From JAXGPP01 sp964436865 (lineage in GTDB: Bacteria; Planctomycetota; Planctomycetia; Pirellulales; Thermoguttaceae): a stretch of 42,638 bases of DNA. The notes under the pieces were generated by a model that made no database searches, was not told the origin of the DNA, and was given only the letters and a program-made list of their open reading frames with translations. This document shows positions 8,601-15,456 of the stretch, piece after piece; positions within the stretch are counted from its first letter, which is position 1; each line of letters begins with the position of its first letter. The DNA lies in contig CAYTFK010000020.1 of NCBI GenBank assembly GCA_964436865.1, forward strand, positions 1 to 42,638, given 5' to 3'. Position numbers and translations under genes: made by a program.

Positions 8601-8778
8601 GGTACAAGCAGCCAGGCAGCTTCTCTTGATTGAGCGGGATGATTTCGCCGGTGGACGCCGCCTCCCGGGTGAGGCGGTCTTTCTCTTCGTCGGATCCCGT
8701 GATCCAGACGATTCGATCCGGCTGGCACATACGTGCCATTTCCTGCACCCACTCTTGAAGTTCGTGGTGTTGGCTCAC
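5647..8778 (-). CDS. fusion of GTP-type PEP carboxykinase and PLP aminotransferase
   Basis: One frame of 1043 residues encodes two complete enzymes. Residues 1 to about 595 are a GTP-dependent PEP carboxykinase, which converts oxaloacetate plus GTP to PEP, CO2 and GDP. It has the P-loop FPSACGKTN near residue 247, the GDDISWM metal motif, GFFGVAPGTN, and FHVNWFRTDENDEFLWPGYG. Residues from about 596 on are a fold-type I class I/II aminotransferase. It has LNFPNNPTGY, the probable PLP lysine in DGPTKEE (about residue 873), WGFRAG, and a C-terminal RIAFS arginine. The join lies exactly where a stand-alone PEPCK would end, and no stop or frameshift is visible. The GTG start at 8776-8778 has GGAG 8 nt upstream; the open frame runs further to 8991, but that part resembles non-coding repeats. 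If the aminotransferase makes oxaloacetate from aspartate, the fusion could pass it directly to PEPCK; its substrate is inferred, not shown. Confidence 0.93.
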   Translation of the reverse strand: MSQHHELQEWVQEMARMCQPDRIVWITGSDEEKDRLTREAASTGEIIPLNQEKLPGCLYHRTAVNDVARTEDLTYICTTLKEDAGPTNNWMSPDEGYRRAREIFEGSMKGRTMYVIPFSMGPVGSPFSKIGIELTDSIYVVLNMRIMTHVGSAVLKQLGAAGEYTKCLHGKAELDIKRRLILHFPEDNAVWSVGSGYGGNVLLGKKCLSLRIASYLGRSEGWLAEHMLIMGVENPEGRVEYIAAAFPSACGKTNLAMLVPPEGLKVKGYRIWTVGDDISWMRIDTDGRLWAINPETGFFGVAPGTNGKTNPNMMKTIRRNTIYTNVVLTKDGTVWWEGGEGSPPAEGWDWQGRPWKPGMKDEKGNPILGAHPNSRFTAPLSQCPSASFRTQHHHGVPISAIVFGGRRAHLAPLVYESFDWEHGVFVGATMASERTAAQFGKIGEVRRDPFAMLPFCGYHMGDYFQHWLNMGKRMSSPPKIFHVNWFRTDENDEFLWPGYGENLRVIEWILDRCRGEGDAVKTPIGYVPTPESLDLTGLDLSRDALNSLFAVNRDDWYEETDSVASFFQQFNERLPRAMWDQLEALRLRLRTPISLMKPGAETRPLASELNETIERENPHVYAMLSDLGKRLYFPKGILAQSAEAKEKAKRFDATIGIARDGKGPMHLPTIMQYFSGLTPAEALTYAPATGNPQLRKAWREELLRKNPSLAGKSFSTPIVTSGVTHALSLVGDLFVDKGDMVLMPDKFWENYELLFGVRFQAQLATFPFFSASGGFNIEALRQALATRAGSWKTVLILNFPNNPTGYSITKADAEQVAAVLCEAADDGRDLVVVTDDAYFGLFYGDEVFPESLFARLAGCHERILAIKVDGPTKEEFVWGFRAGMLTFSTRAFLSDEAVYGALEKKVAGAIRSAVSNASQPAQSILAKAMACQSLVEERRERKETLQARALKVKEILSRPDFASLWDVYPFNAGYFMCLRLKGINAEAFRRHLLDQYGVGVIADGERDIRIAFSAVEEKNLEELYSCLAQAARDVQAQAAAGRA

Positions 8779-9185
8779 TTGCCAGTCTCCGCATTCGGGC
8801 TTCTTTAGGCCGGGCGTCGCGCCCGGCTGTTCGTCGGTTGGGCATTGCTGCCCGATTGTTCCCCTGCCCGGCCGGATGCCAGGCCTACCACCGTAAAGTC
8901 TCACTGATTCAAGACCTCCGGCTGCCGCACTGGCGGGTCGCTTGGCAGTCCCCGCCCGGCAGCGCGCATCCCAGACAGCATAACAACCCAACCCGGCTGC
9001 CGACTAGATGGCAGGGCTGGAAACCTGCGATACTGGTCGGGGGGTACTGATCCGGGTTTACCAGTTTTTACGGAGGGATCCCGGCGGGTGGGGGTTCGCG
9101 CGGATTTTGAACGCCGTGTCGGTTCTTGACCGCCAGGTGAGGGGCAGCGGTTGGGTGCGGTGAGCCGGGATTGCGAGAGGATCGT
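8779..9185. promoter_or_regulatory. 407-bp intergenic region with palindromes upstream of the PEPCK fusion
   Basis: No gene is supported here. The part next to the fusion gene holds several palindromes. The best is GCCGGGCG-tcg-CGCCCGGC at 8809-8827, an 8-bp stem ending about 31 nt before the GTG start. A second is GGGCA-ttgc-TGCCC near 8840-8855. They could be REP-type repeats, or an RNA structure in the leader of the fusion mRNA. The promoter of the fusion gene must lie in or beyond this region, but no clear -10/-35 pair was recognised. The 3' end of the rhaT transcript also falls here. Confidence 0.45.
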
Positions 9186-10361
9186 TCAGTGAATGCCGGC
9201 TTCGCTCTTGAGGAAATTGCCGTAGCCGACGATCACCGTCGAGCCGATGAGGATTGCCAGCCCCAAGGCAATCAGGACGTGCGTCCGCTTGCTGGTGCCC
9301 TTCCATTCGCGGAGCACGATTCCCCACAGCGTGCTGAAGATGATGATGCTGGCCATGTGCAGAGTCCAGCTCGAGAACTCATACTTGCCCATTCTCGTCT
9401 GGCCCATGCTGTAGAAGAAGAACTGCAGGTACCACGTGACTCCGGCAATCGCCGAGAACAGGTAGTTTGACAAGAGCGGTACTCGTTCGCTCGTTGTGAC
9501 CGTGCTGCCGCCGGGGCGAGCCAACTCATCGGCGTCCCAGGTGGCGACGCCTTCGGTAGCCGCCATCTCGGCCACGGTAGTCCGCTCGGCGGTGAAGTAC
9601 TCGTGGCCGCTGCGGTTCTTGATGTTCAGCATTACGCACCAGATGAAGTTGGTGGTGAAGCCGCCCAGCAGGACTACGATCAGGACGGGCAGATTCTGCC
9701 AGAGGTCGGCGCGGTTATGCCGCGAGAGGCTTTCCTTGGCCAGATCGGCGATCGGATCGCCGGCCGCCAGGCCATAAGCGAACGAGGCGCTCATGATTCC
9801 GGAGAAGGTTGCCACGAGGATGCCCTTCACGAAACTGAACTCCCGGATCGTGGCCTTTTTCTGCTCGTCGGTGAGTTCGCGTTCCTTCGACATGCCCGCC
9901 ATTCCACTCACGGCAATGCCCGCCAGGCAAACGGCGACGCCGAACAAGATCACCTGCCCCGATGTCTCGCGGACGATGCTCGTGATCTCGCCGCTGAAGA
10001 TGGGGGGCATGAGCGTTCCGAAGGCGGCGCAATAGCCCAGAGCGACCGCCATTCCCAGCGCGATCCCGAGGTAGCGCATGGTGAGTCCGAACGTCAGTCC
10101 GCCGAGGCCCCACATCGCGCCGAAGATGTACGCCCAGAGGAGGGCTTCGGCCGGGGCGTTCGAGAGAATCGAGCCCAGTTCGGGCACCAGGATTGCCGCC
10201 AGGACCCACGGCGCGATGATCCAACTGAAGACGCCACCGGCCAGCCAATACGTTTCCCACGACCACTTCTTCACTCCGCGGTAAGGAATGTAGAAGCTTG
10301 CCGATGCCAGGCCGCCGATCCAGTGGTAGATCACGCCGATAAACGGATTGGGTCCCGACAT
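9186..10361 (-). CDS. rhaT: L-rhamnose/proton symporter RhaT family permease
   Basis: This is a 391-residue inner-membrane protein with about ten hydrophobic helices. The N-terminus has the RhaT-like segment NPFIGVIYHWIGGLASASFY followed by PYRGVKKWSWETYWL. Further typical stretches are WGLGGLTFGLTMRYLG and WYLQFFFYSMGQTRMG. Family members import L-rhamnose or lyxose with protons; here the exact sugar is inferred. The second ATG (10359-10361) is chosen because GGGAAGG lies 6 nt upstream, while it directly touches the first ATG at 10367. It is the last gene of a minus-strand cluster with a sugar isomerase and a cupin, 102 nt after the ceramidase-like gene. The large loop with acidic residues between helices (around residues 160-175) is hydrophilic and looks cytoplasmic. 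Confidence 0.9.
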   Translation of the reverse strand: MSGPNPFIGVIYHWIGGLASASFYIPYRGVKKWSWETYWLAGGVFSWIIAPWVLAAILVPELGSILSNAPAEALLWAYIFGAMWGLGGLTFGLTMRYLGIALGMAVALGYCAAFGTLMPPIFSGEITSIVRETSGQVILFGVAVCLAGIAVSGMAGMSKERELTDEQKKATIREFSFVKGILVATFSGIMSASFAYGLAAGDPIADLAKESLSRHNRADLWQNLPVLIVVLLGGFTTNFIWCVMLNIKNRSGHEYFTAERTTVAEMAATEGVATWDADELARPGGSTVTTSERVPLLSNYLFSAIAGVTWYLQFFFYSMGQTRMGKYEFSSWTLHMASIIIFSTLWGIVLREWKGTSKRTHVLIALGLAILIGSTVIVGYGNFLKSEAGIH

Positions 10362-10463
10362 GCGCATCCTTCCCGATAGTAGAGGGCAAGTCCGATAAAG
10401 GGCCCATTATGCGCGGAACTGGCGCCGAACGCCAAGAGGCCGGGGCCAATCGGAACCGGTATC

Positions 10464-11831
10464 TTATCGGCCCGGCAAGAGGACTTCGCGGAGTGCGGCA
10501 AGAATGGCCTCTTCGGTCATCGGCGGCACCCAGCAGTAGTCGTCCTGGTAACCGTCGCGCCAGCACCGGTCGGTCGGAACGTAGCCCGGCGCGCCGTCGC
10601 CAAAACCGGCTACCATGACCAACGAGTCCGGCCGGATCCGCTGGGCGGCAAGCTGGTAGCCGACGAACACCTCCGCCGGCAGGATGGCAAACTGCGCCGC
10701 GCCGAGATCGAGGCATGGGACATCGATCGCTCTGCCCGCCTCGACACGTTCGCGCCAACTCAGTCCGAGTGCTGCAGAAATCCGCTGCCAGCGGGGCGCG
10801 GCCGGGTCGGCCAGAATCCGCCGCATCTCGGCGGGGTCGAACTTGCCGCCTTCCCTCGCTCCAAGGCGCAGCGGAGCGACGCGGAAATCCACGGTGCTCA
10901 GCGGGTGCCGAACTGTCGATTTCCAGGCGGCGCGCATTGCATGGTAGAGCCGGTCGGCCAGGGCAAAACGGTTCTCCGGCGAGCCATCGTTGTATTTCCC
11001 TGCGGTCGTGTCGCCAGCGCAGCCGGTGAAGTAGATCTGGAAAACACGCGGATCGTCTCGCTGAAGGCGGTCGCGGGCGATGCCGGGAAAATCGGCCGAC
11101 ACGCTCCCCTGTCCGTAGTAGCTCATCGGATGAACGGCGTAGCAGCTCCAGGCGGCGATCGGCTCGTCGCCATTCCAGAGGCTGATTGTCTTGAGCCAGG
11201 GATCGATCTCACCTTCCGGGGCACCGTAGAGATCGCCACTGCGGCTGCCACGGTTCCAGGCGATCTCCCCTTCGGGCGTGACCACGCGGCGGTTGGAGGC
11301 GATCCGCTCCACTTTCGCCTGCCCGACGCCAAAGTGCGTCAGCGGTCGCGCAGTGCCGAGGGCGTCGCGGAGGGCCTGCGCCGTTCGCCGGACGGCCTGC
11401 TCATGAAACACCGGGTCGCAGTTGTAGCCCTGGAGTCCCTGTTCATCGAGCAGCTTCTGAGCGGTGAGGTCGCAGATCGGCGCGTCGTGCTGGTGGACGG
11501 TGGCGAGCATGACGCGCTGGCGCTGTGTGCCGGCGGCTTCGGCCAGCGCATCGCGCCAGCGGTCGTAGGAATCGTTGTTGCACTGGCACCAATCGAGGGC
11601 CACGACGACCACCGGAGCCTCCCCGCCCGTGATCACCAGCCCCTTGGCAAAGAGCGGATCGTTGATCTCCCGGGCATCCTCCACGCCGCCCCCCATGCAG
11701 GCATGGCCGATCGGAATGGTGATATCGGCCTCGAACACCGCCACGCGGTATTCGGCGGCGGCGGGCGGCGCCAGCAGTGCGTAAACCGCCGCGGCGGCCA
11801 GCGTCCACCGAAGAGCGACTGAGTGTCTCAT
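10464..11831 (-). CDS. secreted neutral/alkaline ceramidase-like hydrolase
   Basis: This 455-residue protein has a clear Sec signal peptide (basic start, hydrophobic core, AAA-type cleavage site near residue 26). The mature part has features of the neutral ceramidase N-terminal domain family: FEADITIPIGHACMGGG near its start, DPLFAKGLVI, VALDWCQCNND, the metal-site segment ATVHQHDAP and a later CYAVHPMSYYG. Histidines in those segments are probable zinc ligands. The open frame extends upstream to 12005, but the signal peptide fixes the ATG at 11829-11831. In planctomycetes this fold is common next to carbohydrate genes and its substrate is often unknown, so true ceramide hydrolysis should not be assumed. 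It lies 35 nt after the isomerase gene, in the same apparent operon. Confidence 0.8.
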   Translation of the reverse strand: MRHSVALRWTLAAAAVYALLAPPAAAEYRVAVFEADITIPIGHACMGGGVEDAREINDPLFAKGLVITGGEAPVVVVALDWCQCNNDSYDRWRDALAEAAGTQRQRVMLATVHQHDAPICDLTAQKLLDEQGLQGYNCDPVFHEQAVRRTAQALRDALGTARPLTHFGVGQAKVERIASNRRVVTPEGEIAWNRGSRSGDLYGAPEGEIDPWLKTISLWNGDEPIAAWSCYAVHPMSYYGQGSVSADFPGIARDRLQRDDPRVFQIYFTGCAGDTTAGKYNDGSPENRFALADRLYHAMRAAWKSTVRHPLSTVDFRVAPLRLGAREGGKFDPAEMRRILADPAAPRWQRISAALGLSWRERVEAGRAIDVPCLDLGAAQFAILPAEVFVGYQLAAQRIRPDSLVMVAGFGDGAPGYVPTDRCWRDGYQDDYCWVPPMTEEAILAALREVLLPGR

Positions 11832-11866
11832 GGTTCGTATCCGTCCAGGGAGTGGCCTGCACTCGA

Positions 11867-12883
11867 TCACTCGGCGGTTTGAGCGGCCCGGCCGAATTCG
11901 CGGCGGGCGGCCTCGATGGCCACGCGGCCTTTGCGGCAGGCGTCGTAGGGGTCGGGGGTCATCCAGGCGTCGATCATGATCCAACCCTCGTAGCCGCCGT
12001 TCCATAGGGTCTGGAGCGACTTGTGGATGTCGATGTGCCCGTCTCCCACCGGCAGGTGCTTGGAAGTGCCGCGGTAAAGCGTGCCGTCGCTGTCAGTGAA
12101 ATGGACATATCCGAGGCGGTCCATTCCGAGCTTCTCGAGCAACTCGTGTGGCTTGCCGGTACTGCCGTTCATCAGATCGAAATGGCTCGGATCGTACATC
12201 CCCTTGACGTGCGGATGGTCGGCGGCATCGATGATCCTGATCAGGTGTTCGATGGTATTGAACTTGAACGGCGGTTCGATCTCGACCGACAACAGGAGTT
12301 CTTCGTCAGCCACGATCTTGCCCATCTCTTTGAGCGACAGGGCCAGAGATTCGATGGCCTGATCGACGCTTTGCCCTCCCAGATCGCCGCCGGGCCAGTA
12401 GCCGATGCACTCGCAACCGACCTTGTGGGCGAAAGAAGCCATGTTGGAGAAACGCTTGATCCAATCATCGCGAACGCTGCGGTCGCTCTGGAACGCCTCG
12501 GGGCCAAACGTCTGGATCGAGAACGCCTTCACGTTGTAGCGGGCCAGCAGGCCGCGCAGACTGGCTATGCGGGCCTCGTCGCTGGCTTCGGGATACACGC
12601 CCTTAAGCCAGCCGGGTATAAGTTCGATCCCCTCGAAGCCCTCGCGCTGGGCGAACTCGAGCACTTCCCAGATGGGAAATGTATGACCGTATGCGCTTTC
12701 CGGCGACTGGAAGCCATTGAGCCCGAATGCGACACGCCAGCGCCGTTGGCTGCCGCTGACCCGTTCGGCGCGGCCGTCCGGAGATTCCCGGTCTCGGGCG
12801 ACAGTGATGCCCGACAAGCCATCAGCCGTCACAGCGGCGATCGCAGCGGCGGTACCCTGAAGAAAACGGCGACGGTTGGTCAT
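11867..12883 (-). CDS. Tat-exported sugar phosphate isomerase/epimerase (TIM barrel)
   Basis: This 338-residue protein begins MTNRRRFLQGTAAAIAAVTA, a twin-arginine signal. The rest is an AP endonuclease family 2/xylose-isomerase-like TIM barrel. Visible barrel segments are LEFAQREGFEGIELIPGWLK, VKAFSIQTFG, LLSVEIEPPFKFNT, VKGMYDPSHFDLM, LGYVHFTDSDGT and WIMIDAW. The Glu, Asp and His of EIEPPF, YDPSHF and HFTD, with the later DAW, are the likely metal and catalytic residues. AGGA lies about 10 nt before the ATG. Such enzymes isomerise or epimerise sugars and keto-acids; the substrate is not known. It sits between the cupin gene (37 nt) and the ceramidase-like gene (35 nt). Confidence 0.85.
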   Translation of the reverse strand: MTNRRRFLQGTAAAIAAVTADGLSGITVARDRESPDGRAERVSGSQRRWRVAFGLNGFQSPESAYGHTFPIWEVLEFAQREGFEGIELIPGWLKGVYPEASDEARIASLRGLLARYNVKAFSIQTFGPEAFQSDRSVRDDWIKRFSNMASFAHKVGCECIGYWPGGDLGGQSVDQAIESLALSLKEMGKIVADEELLLSVEIEPPFKFNTIEHLIRIIDAADHPHVKGMYDPSHFDLMNGSTGKPHELLEKLGMDRLGYVHFTDSDGTLYRGTSKHLPVGDGHIDIHKSLQTLWNGGYEGWIMIDAWMTPDPYDACRKGRVAIEAARREFGRAAQTAE

Positions 12884-12920
12884 TCAAACGGGTCCTTTCT
12901 TCTTACGGCGGGTCGATCGG

Positions 12921-13247
12921 TCAGTGCCCTTCGCAGCAGCAAGGTTCGCCACCGGGCTCGACGCTCCGCATGACGACATATCGCATTCGCGGGCTCAAGT
13001 AGCGGACGCAGCCGTGTTCCACACCGGAGGGAAAGAACAGACAGTCGCCCGGTCCGATGCGATGGACTTTCTCGCCGACCATGTATTCCAGTTCGCCTTC
13101 GAGAATGAACATCGCCTCTTCCGCCTCGTGGCTGTGATGCGGAGTCGCGTCGATATCCTCGGTTTCGAGCGTCGTGAAGTGGACATGAATTTTCACGGCA
13201 CCCTGGGACTGGCCTACCAGCGGCCGATACTGACAGGCTGGAATCAC
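12921..13247 (-). CDS. cupin-domain protein
   Basis: This 108-residue protein is a single small cupin barrel. Motif 1 reads PHHSHEAEEAMFILEGELEY, with the two histidines and glutamate as metal ligands. Motif 2 reads PGDCLFFPSGVEHG with the last histidine. It has an unusual Cys- and Glu-rich tail (PCCCEGH). The start is the GTG at 13245-13247, which has AAGGAG 7 nt upstream. Its first bases overlap the TGA stop of the upstream lipoprotein gene as GTGA, showing translational coupling. The frame continues upstream to 13322 but only through the other gene. Small cupins near sugar isomerases often act as sugar or uronate isomerases or as sensors; the role here is inferred from context only. Confidence 0.85.
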   Translation of the reverse strand: MIPACQYRPLVGQSQGAVKIHVHFTTLETEDIDATPHHSHEAEEAMFILEGELEYMVGEKVHRIGPGDCLFFPSGVEHGCVRYLSPRMRYVVMRSVEPGGEPCCCEGH

Positions 13248-15415
13248 CTTCTTTCTCCTTCGTGCGCGGAACCGAACTCCAGACGCAATACCTGCGGCTG
13301 AGAAAGGGTTACGTCGAGCCACAGCGTGCGGCCGTCCCAGGCGTACTGCTCGGCCGCAAGGGGCTGTCCGGCCAGTTCGACTCGACGGATGGCTCCCGGT
13401 GCATCGCTCAACTCGAACACCGGATTGACGCAGACTGGCGCTGGCTTGACTCTCATCGTGACGGTGTTTTCCACGAGCGTCAACCGGATGGCCCGGCGCT
13501 CGAGCGCGTAGGGCTCGCGTTCGAGCCTGGCTCCTTCAACCTCGATCAAGGGAGGATGGGCGAAACCTTGCGCCCATTCCAGGAGGCGGCCATCGTCGGC
13601 ATCCGTCATGCCGATGAGCCAGGCCCACCGTTCGACGATCATCGGCTGCAATCGTCCGAGCGAGTCGAGAGTCTCCCGCTGAACGCTCGATAGGGGCTTC
13701 GGCCGACTGCGGGCCCAACTCATCACGCTGTTGTGGCAGGGGGTGAGATGGACGCGGTCGTCGATGCTCCAGCCCGTGGTCTTTCCGCGCGCCAGAGGCC
13801 AGTGACTTCCCCAGTAGGTCGGTGTTACGACGACACCCTGGTCGCTGAATGGTGCGAAGATGGCCGGCGGAAGTTCGGTATGTTCCGGGTGGAAGTATAC
13901 TGCCGCCAAAGGTTCGTCCTTGTGCAACCGCACGCGGTAGACCGCTGGGACGCCACGCGACTTGGCCTTCTCGCCTTGCTCCTGGGGAAGGAAGGGAAAA
14001 CGCAACTGGCGTTTCTCGCCGTCGAGGAACAGGACATCGACCAGATCGGCCGGCAGGACGCTGAACGGGTAGGTCGCCTGCGGCGTGAGGATGATGAATT
14101 CGCTGAGCTCGTAATCGCTTGTGGCAGCGCGCTGGATGGTGAGCACACGGGTTCCGAAACCGTCGGGGTAGAAGTAGTAGTCTTCGACCGCCGTATCGCC
14201 CCAGACTTTGTACTGGAAGTCGCACGACTGGTAGCTCCACCGGACATGAACGCGTGACGGCGTCGACTCGACGATCTCCACCCGGCCGTAGCGGAGTTCT
14301 TTATCCATGAGCGGTTCCACACAGTCGTCGAAGCCGTCAGCGGGCGGACTGGTCTCGGCCCATTCGTAGCTCAGGCCGGTGTTGCACCGACCTGCCCAGA
14401 AGGGCACATAGGACGAACCGCGCCAGAACACGAACCGCGCGCCGCTGGGCAGCGAGACAACCACGTCGTCAAGCTCCGCGTCCCAGGCGTCGGCATAGCT
14501 TATCGACGAGAGTCCGCCATCGGCCGCGCGGACGGAGATCGGGGCGTCGTATCGAAGCTTCGAAGCGCTGGCGCCAAAACGCGGCCACTGGGGTGGGCGA
14601 TGCACGAGCATTGTGGGAATCGTCTTGTGCCACAATTCACTGCCATCGGCGTTCTGGATGCTCACGTGGAGCGTGTCGCAATCAAGCTTGGTTGAAGCCG
14701 GCGGAAGCGGCCAGCGCGCCTGAGCGCGGCAGCCTTTCGCCAGAGACAGCGGAGCGCTCGTCTTGGCGCCGGGGGCCGATTCGAACCAGGCGAGCGCGAC
14801 CGAGTTGCCGTGGTCAAATGCTCGCGAGAGGGCCGCGGCTTCCACGAAGGCTTGCTGGCCATCGCCCAACAGCAGCCAACCCGAGGGCACCAAAATAGTC
14901 CCCAGATCGACCGGGTGGATGCGGCTTGCGGGATTTGCCACCGCTTCGGCCTCAAAGGGGGGCGGTTCAACGGTTACCCTGGCGAGTTCAACTGACTGAC
15001 CCGGCGATTCGGCGCGAAGCACTATTTTCATCGGCCAAAGGTCCAGCTTGACGCGGCCGGTGGGGGGTGTACCGCTGAGGACGACTGGGAGCCGAAGAAT
15101 CTGGGTGTCGTTTACCAGCCCCGCCGCGACCAGTCCCGGTGGAACCGGTACACCGTCAGGCCATTGCACCAGTACCTCGGGCGGCGCGCCGACGCGATCC
15201 AGTCCAAACGGCGATCGCCATGGATGGCCTCGGTCAACATGGATTCGCGCAGCAGGAGACGCCGGAGGTTCCGCGGCGACATTCTCCCGGCAGGCCGCGA
15301 GCGAAACACCAAGGGCCAGTAGAGCCAGCAAGTTGTGGCGGCAAGGCGGCAGATTCACGGCGACGACACGATATGCAGGAAATGGACGGCTCAGCCGCAG
15401 AGCGGCGCGCCGCAT
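13244..15415 (-). CDS. large secreted lipoprotein, unknown function
   Basis: The frame from 15415 gives 723 residues. A lipoprotein signal is visible, hydrophobic NLLALLALGVSLAAC with an LAAC lipobox. A GTG at 15356-15358 placed just before it would give a more usual signal length and 704 residues; neither start has a good ribosome-binding site. The mature protein is rich in Trp, Tyr and beta-strand patterns and includes FVFWRGSSYVPFWAGRC, ELRYGRVEIVESTPSRVHVRW and TPTYWGSHWPLARG. It looks like a stack of beta-sandwiches, as in carbohydrate-active or polysaccharide-binding proteins, but no family was recognised. Its stop overlaps the cupin start (GTGA), so it belongs to the same transcript. 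YeiH ends 41 nt upstream. Confidence 0.75.
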   Translation of the reverse strand: MRRAALRLSRPFPAYRVVAVNLPPCRHNLLALLALGVSLAACRENVAAEPPASPAARIHVDRGHPWRSPFGLDRVGAPPEVLVQWPDGVPVPPGLVAAGLVNDTQILRLPVVLSGTPPTGRVKLDLWPMKIVLRAESPGQSVELARVTVEPPPFEAEAVANPASRIHPVDLGTILVPSGWLLLGDGQQAFVEAAALSRAFDHGNSVALAWFESAPGAKTSAPLSLAKGCRAQARWPLPPASTKLDCDTLHVSIQNADGSELWHKTIPTMLVHRPPQWPRFGASASKLRYDAPISVRAADGGLSSISYADAWDAELDDVVVSLPSGARFVFWRGSSYVPFWAGRCNTGLSYEWAETSPPADGFDDCVEPLMDKELRYGRVEIVESTPSRVHVRWSYQSCDFQYKVWGDTAVEDYYFYPDGFGTRVLTIQRAATSDYELSEFIILTPQATYPFSVLPADLVDVLFLDGEKRQLRFPFLPQEQGEKAKSRGVPAVYRVRLHKDEPLAAVYFHPEHTELPPAIFAPFSDQGVVVTPTYWGSHWPLARGKTTGWSIDDRVHLTPCHNSVMSWARSRPKPLSSVQRETLDSLGRLQPMIVERWAWLIGMTDADDGRLLEWAQGFAHPPLIEVEGARLEREPYALERRAIRLTLVENTVTMRVKPAPVCVNPVFELSDAPGAIRRVELAGQPLAAEQYAWDGRTLWLDVTLSQPQVLRLEFGSAHEGERR

Positions 15416-15456
15416 TATAGCAGACGATCGAGGCCAGGCGGGACAGGGCCGGGGGA

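Noticed and set aside
5590..8808. A 1072-codon open frame on the plus strand
   Set aside because: It is antisense to the PEPCK-aminotransferase gene, which has clear motifs of both enzymes. High G+C makes antisense frames stay open. It has no recognisable domain.
8779..8991. N-terminal extension of the fusion gene to 8991
   Set aside because: Those 71 codons have no PEPCK similarity and contain palindromic repeats; the GTG at 8778 has a good ribosome-binding site.
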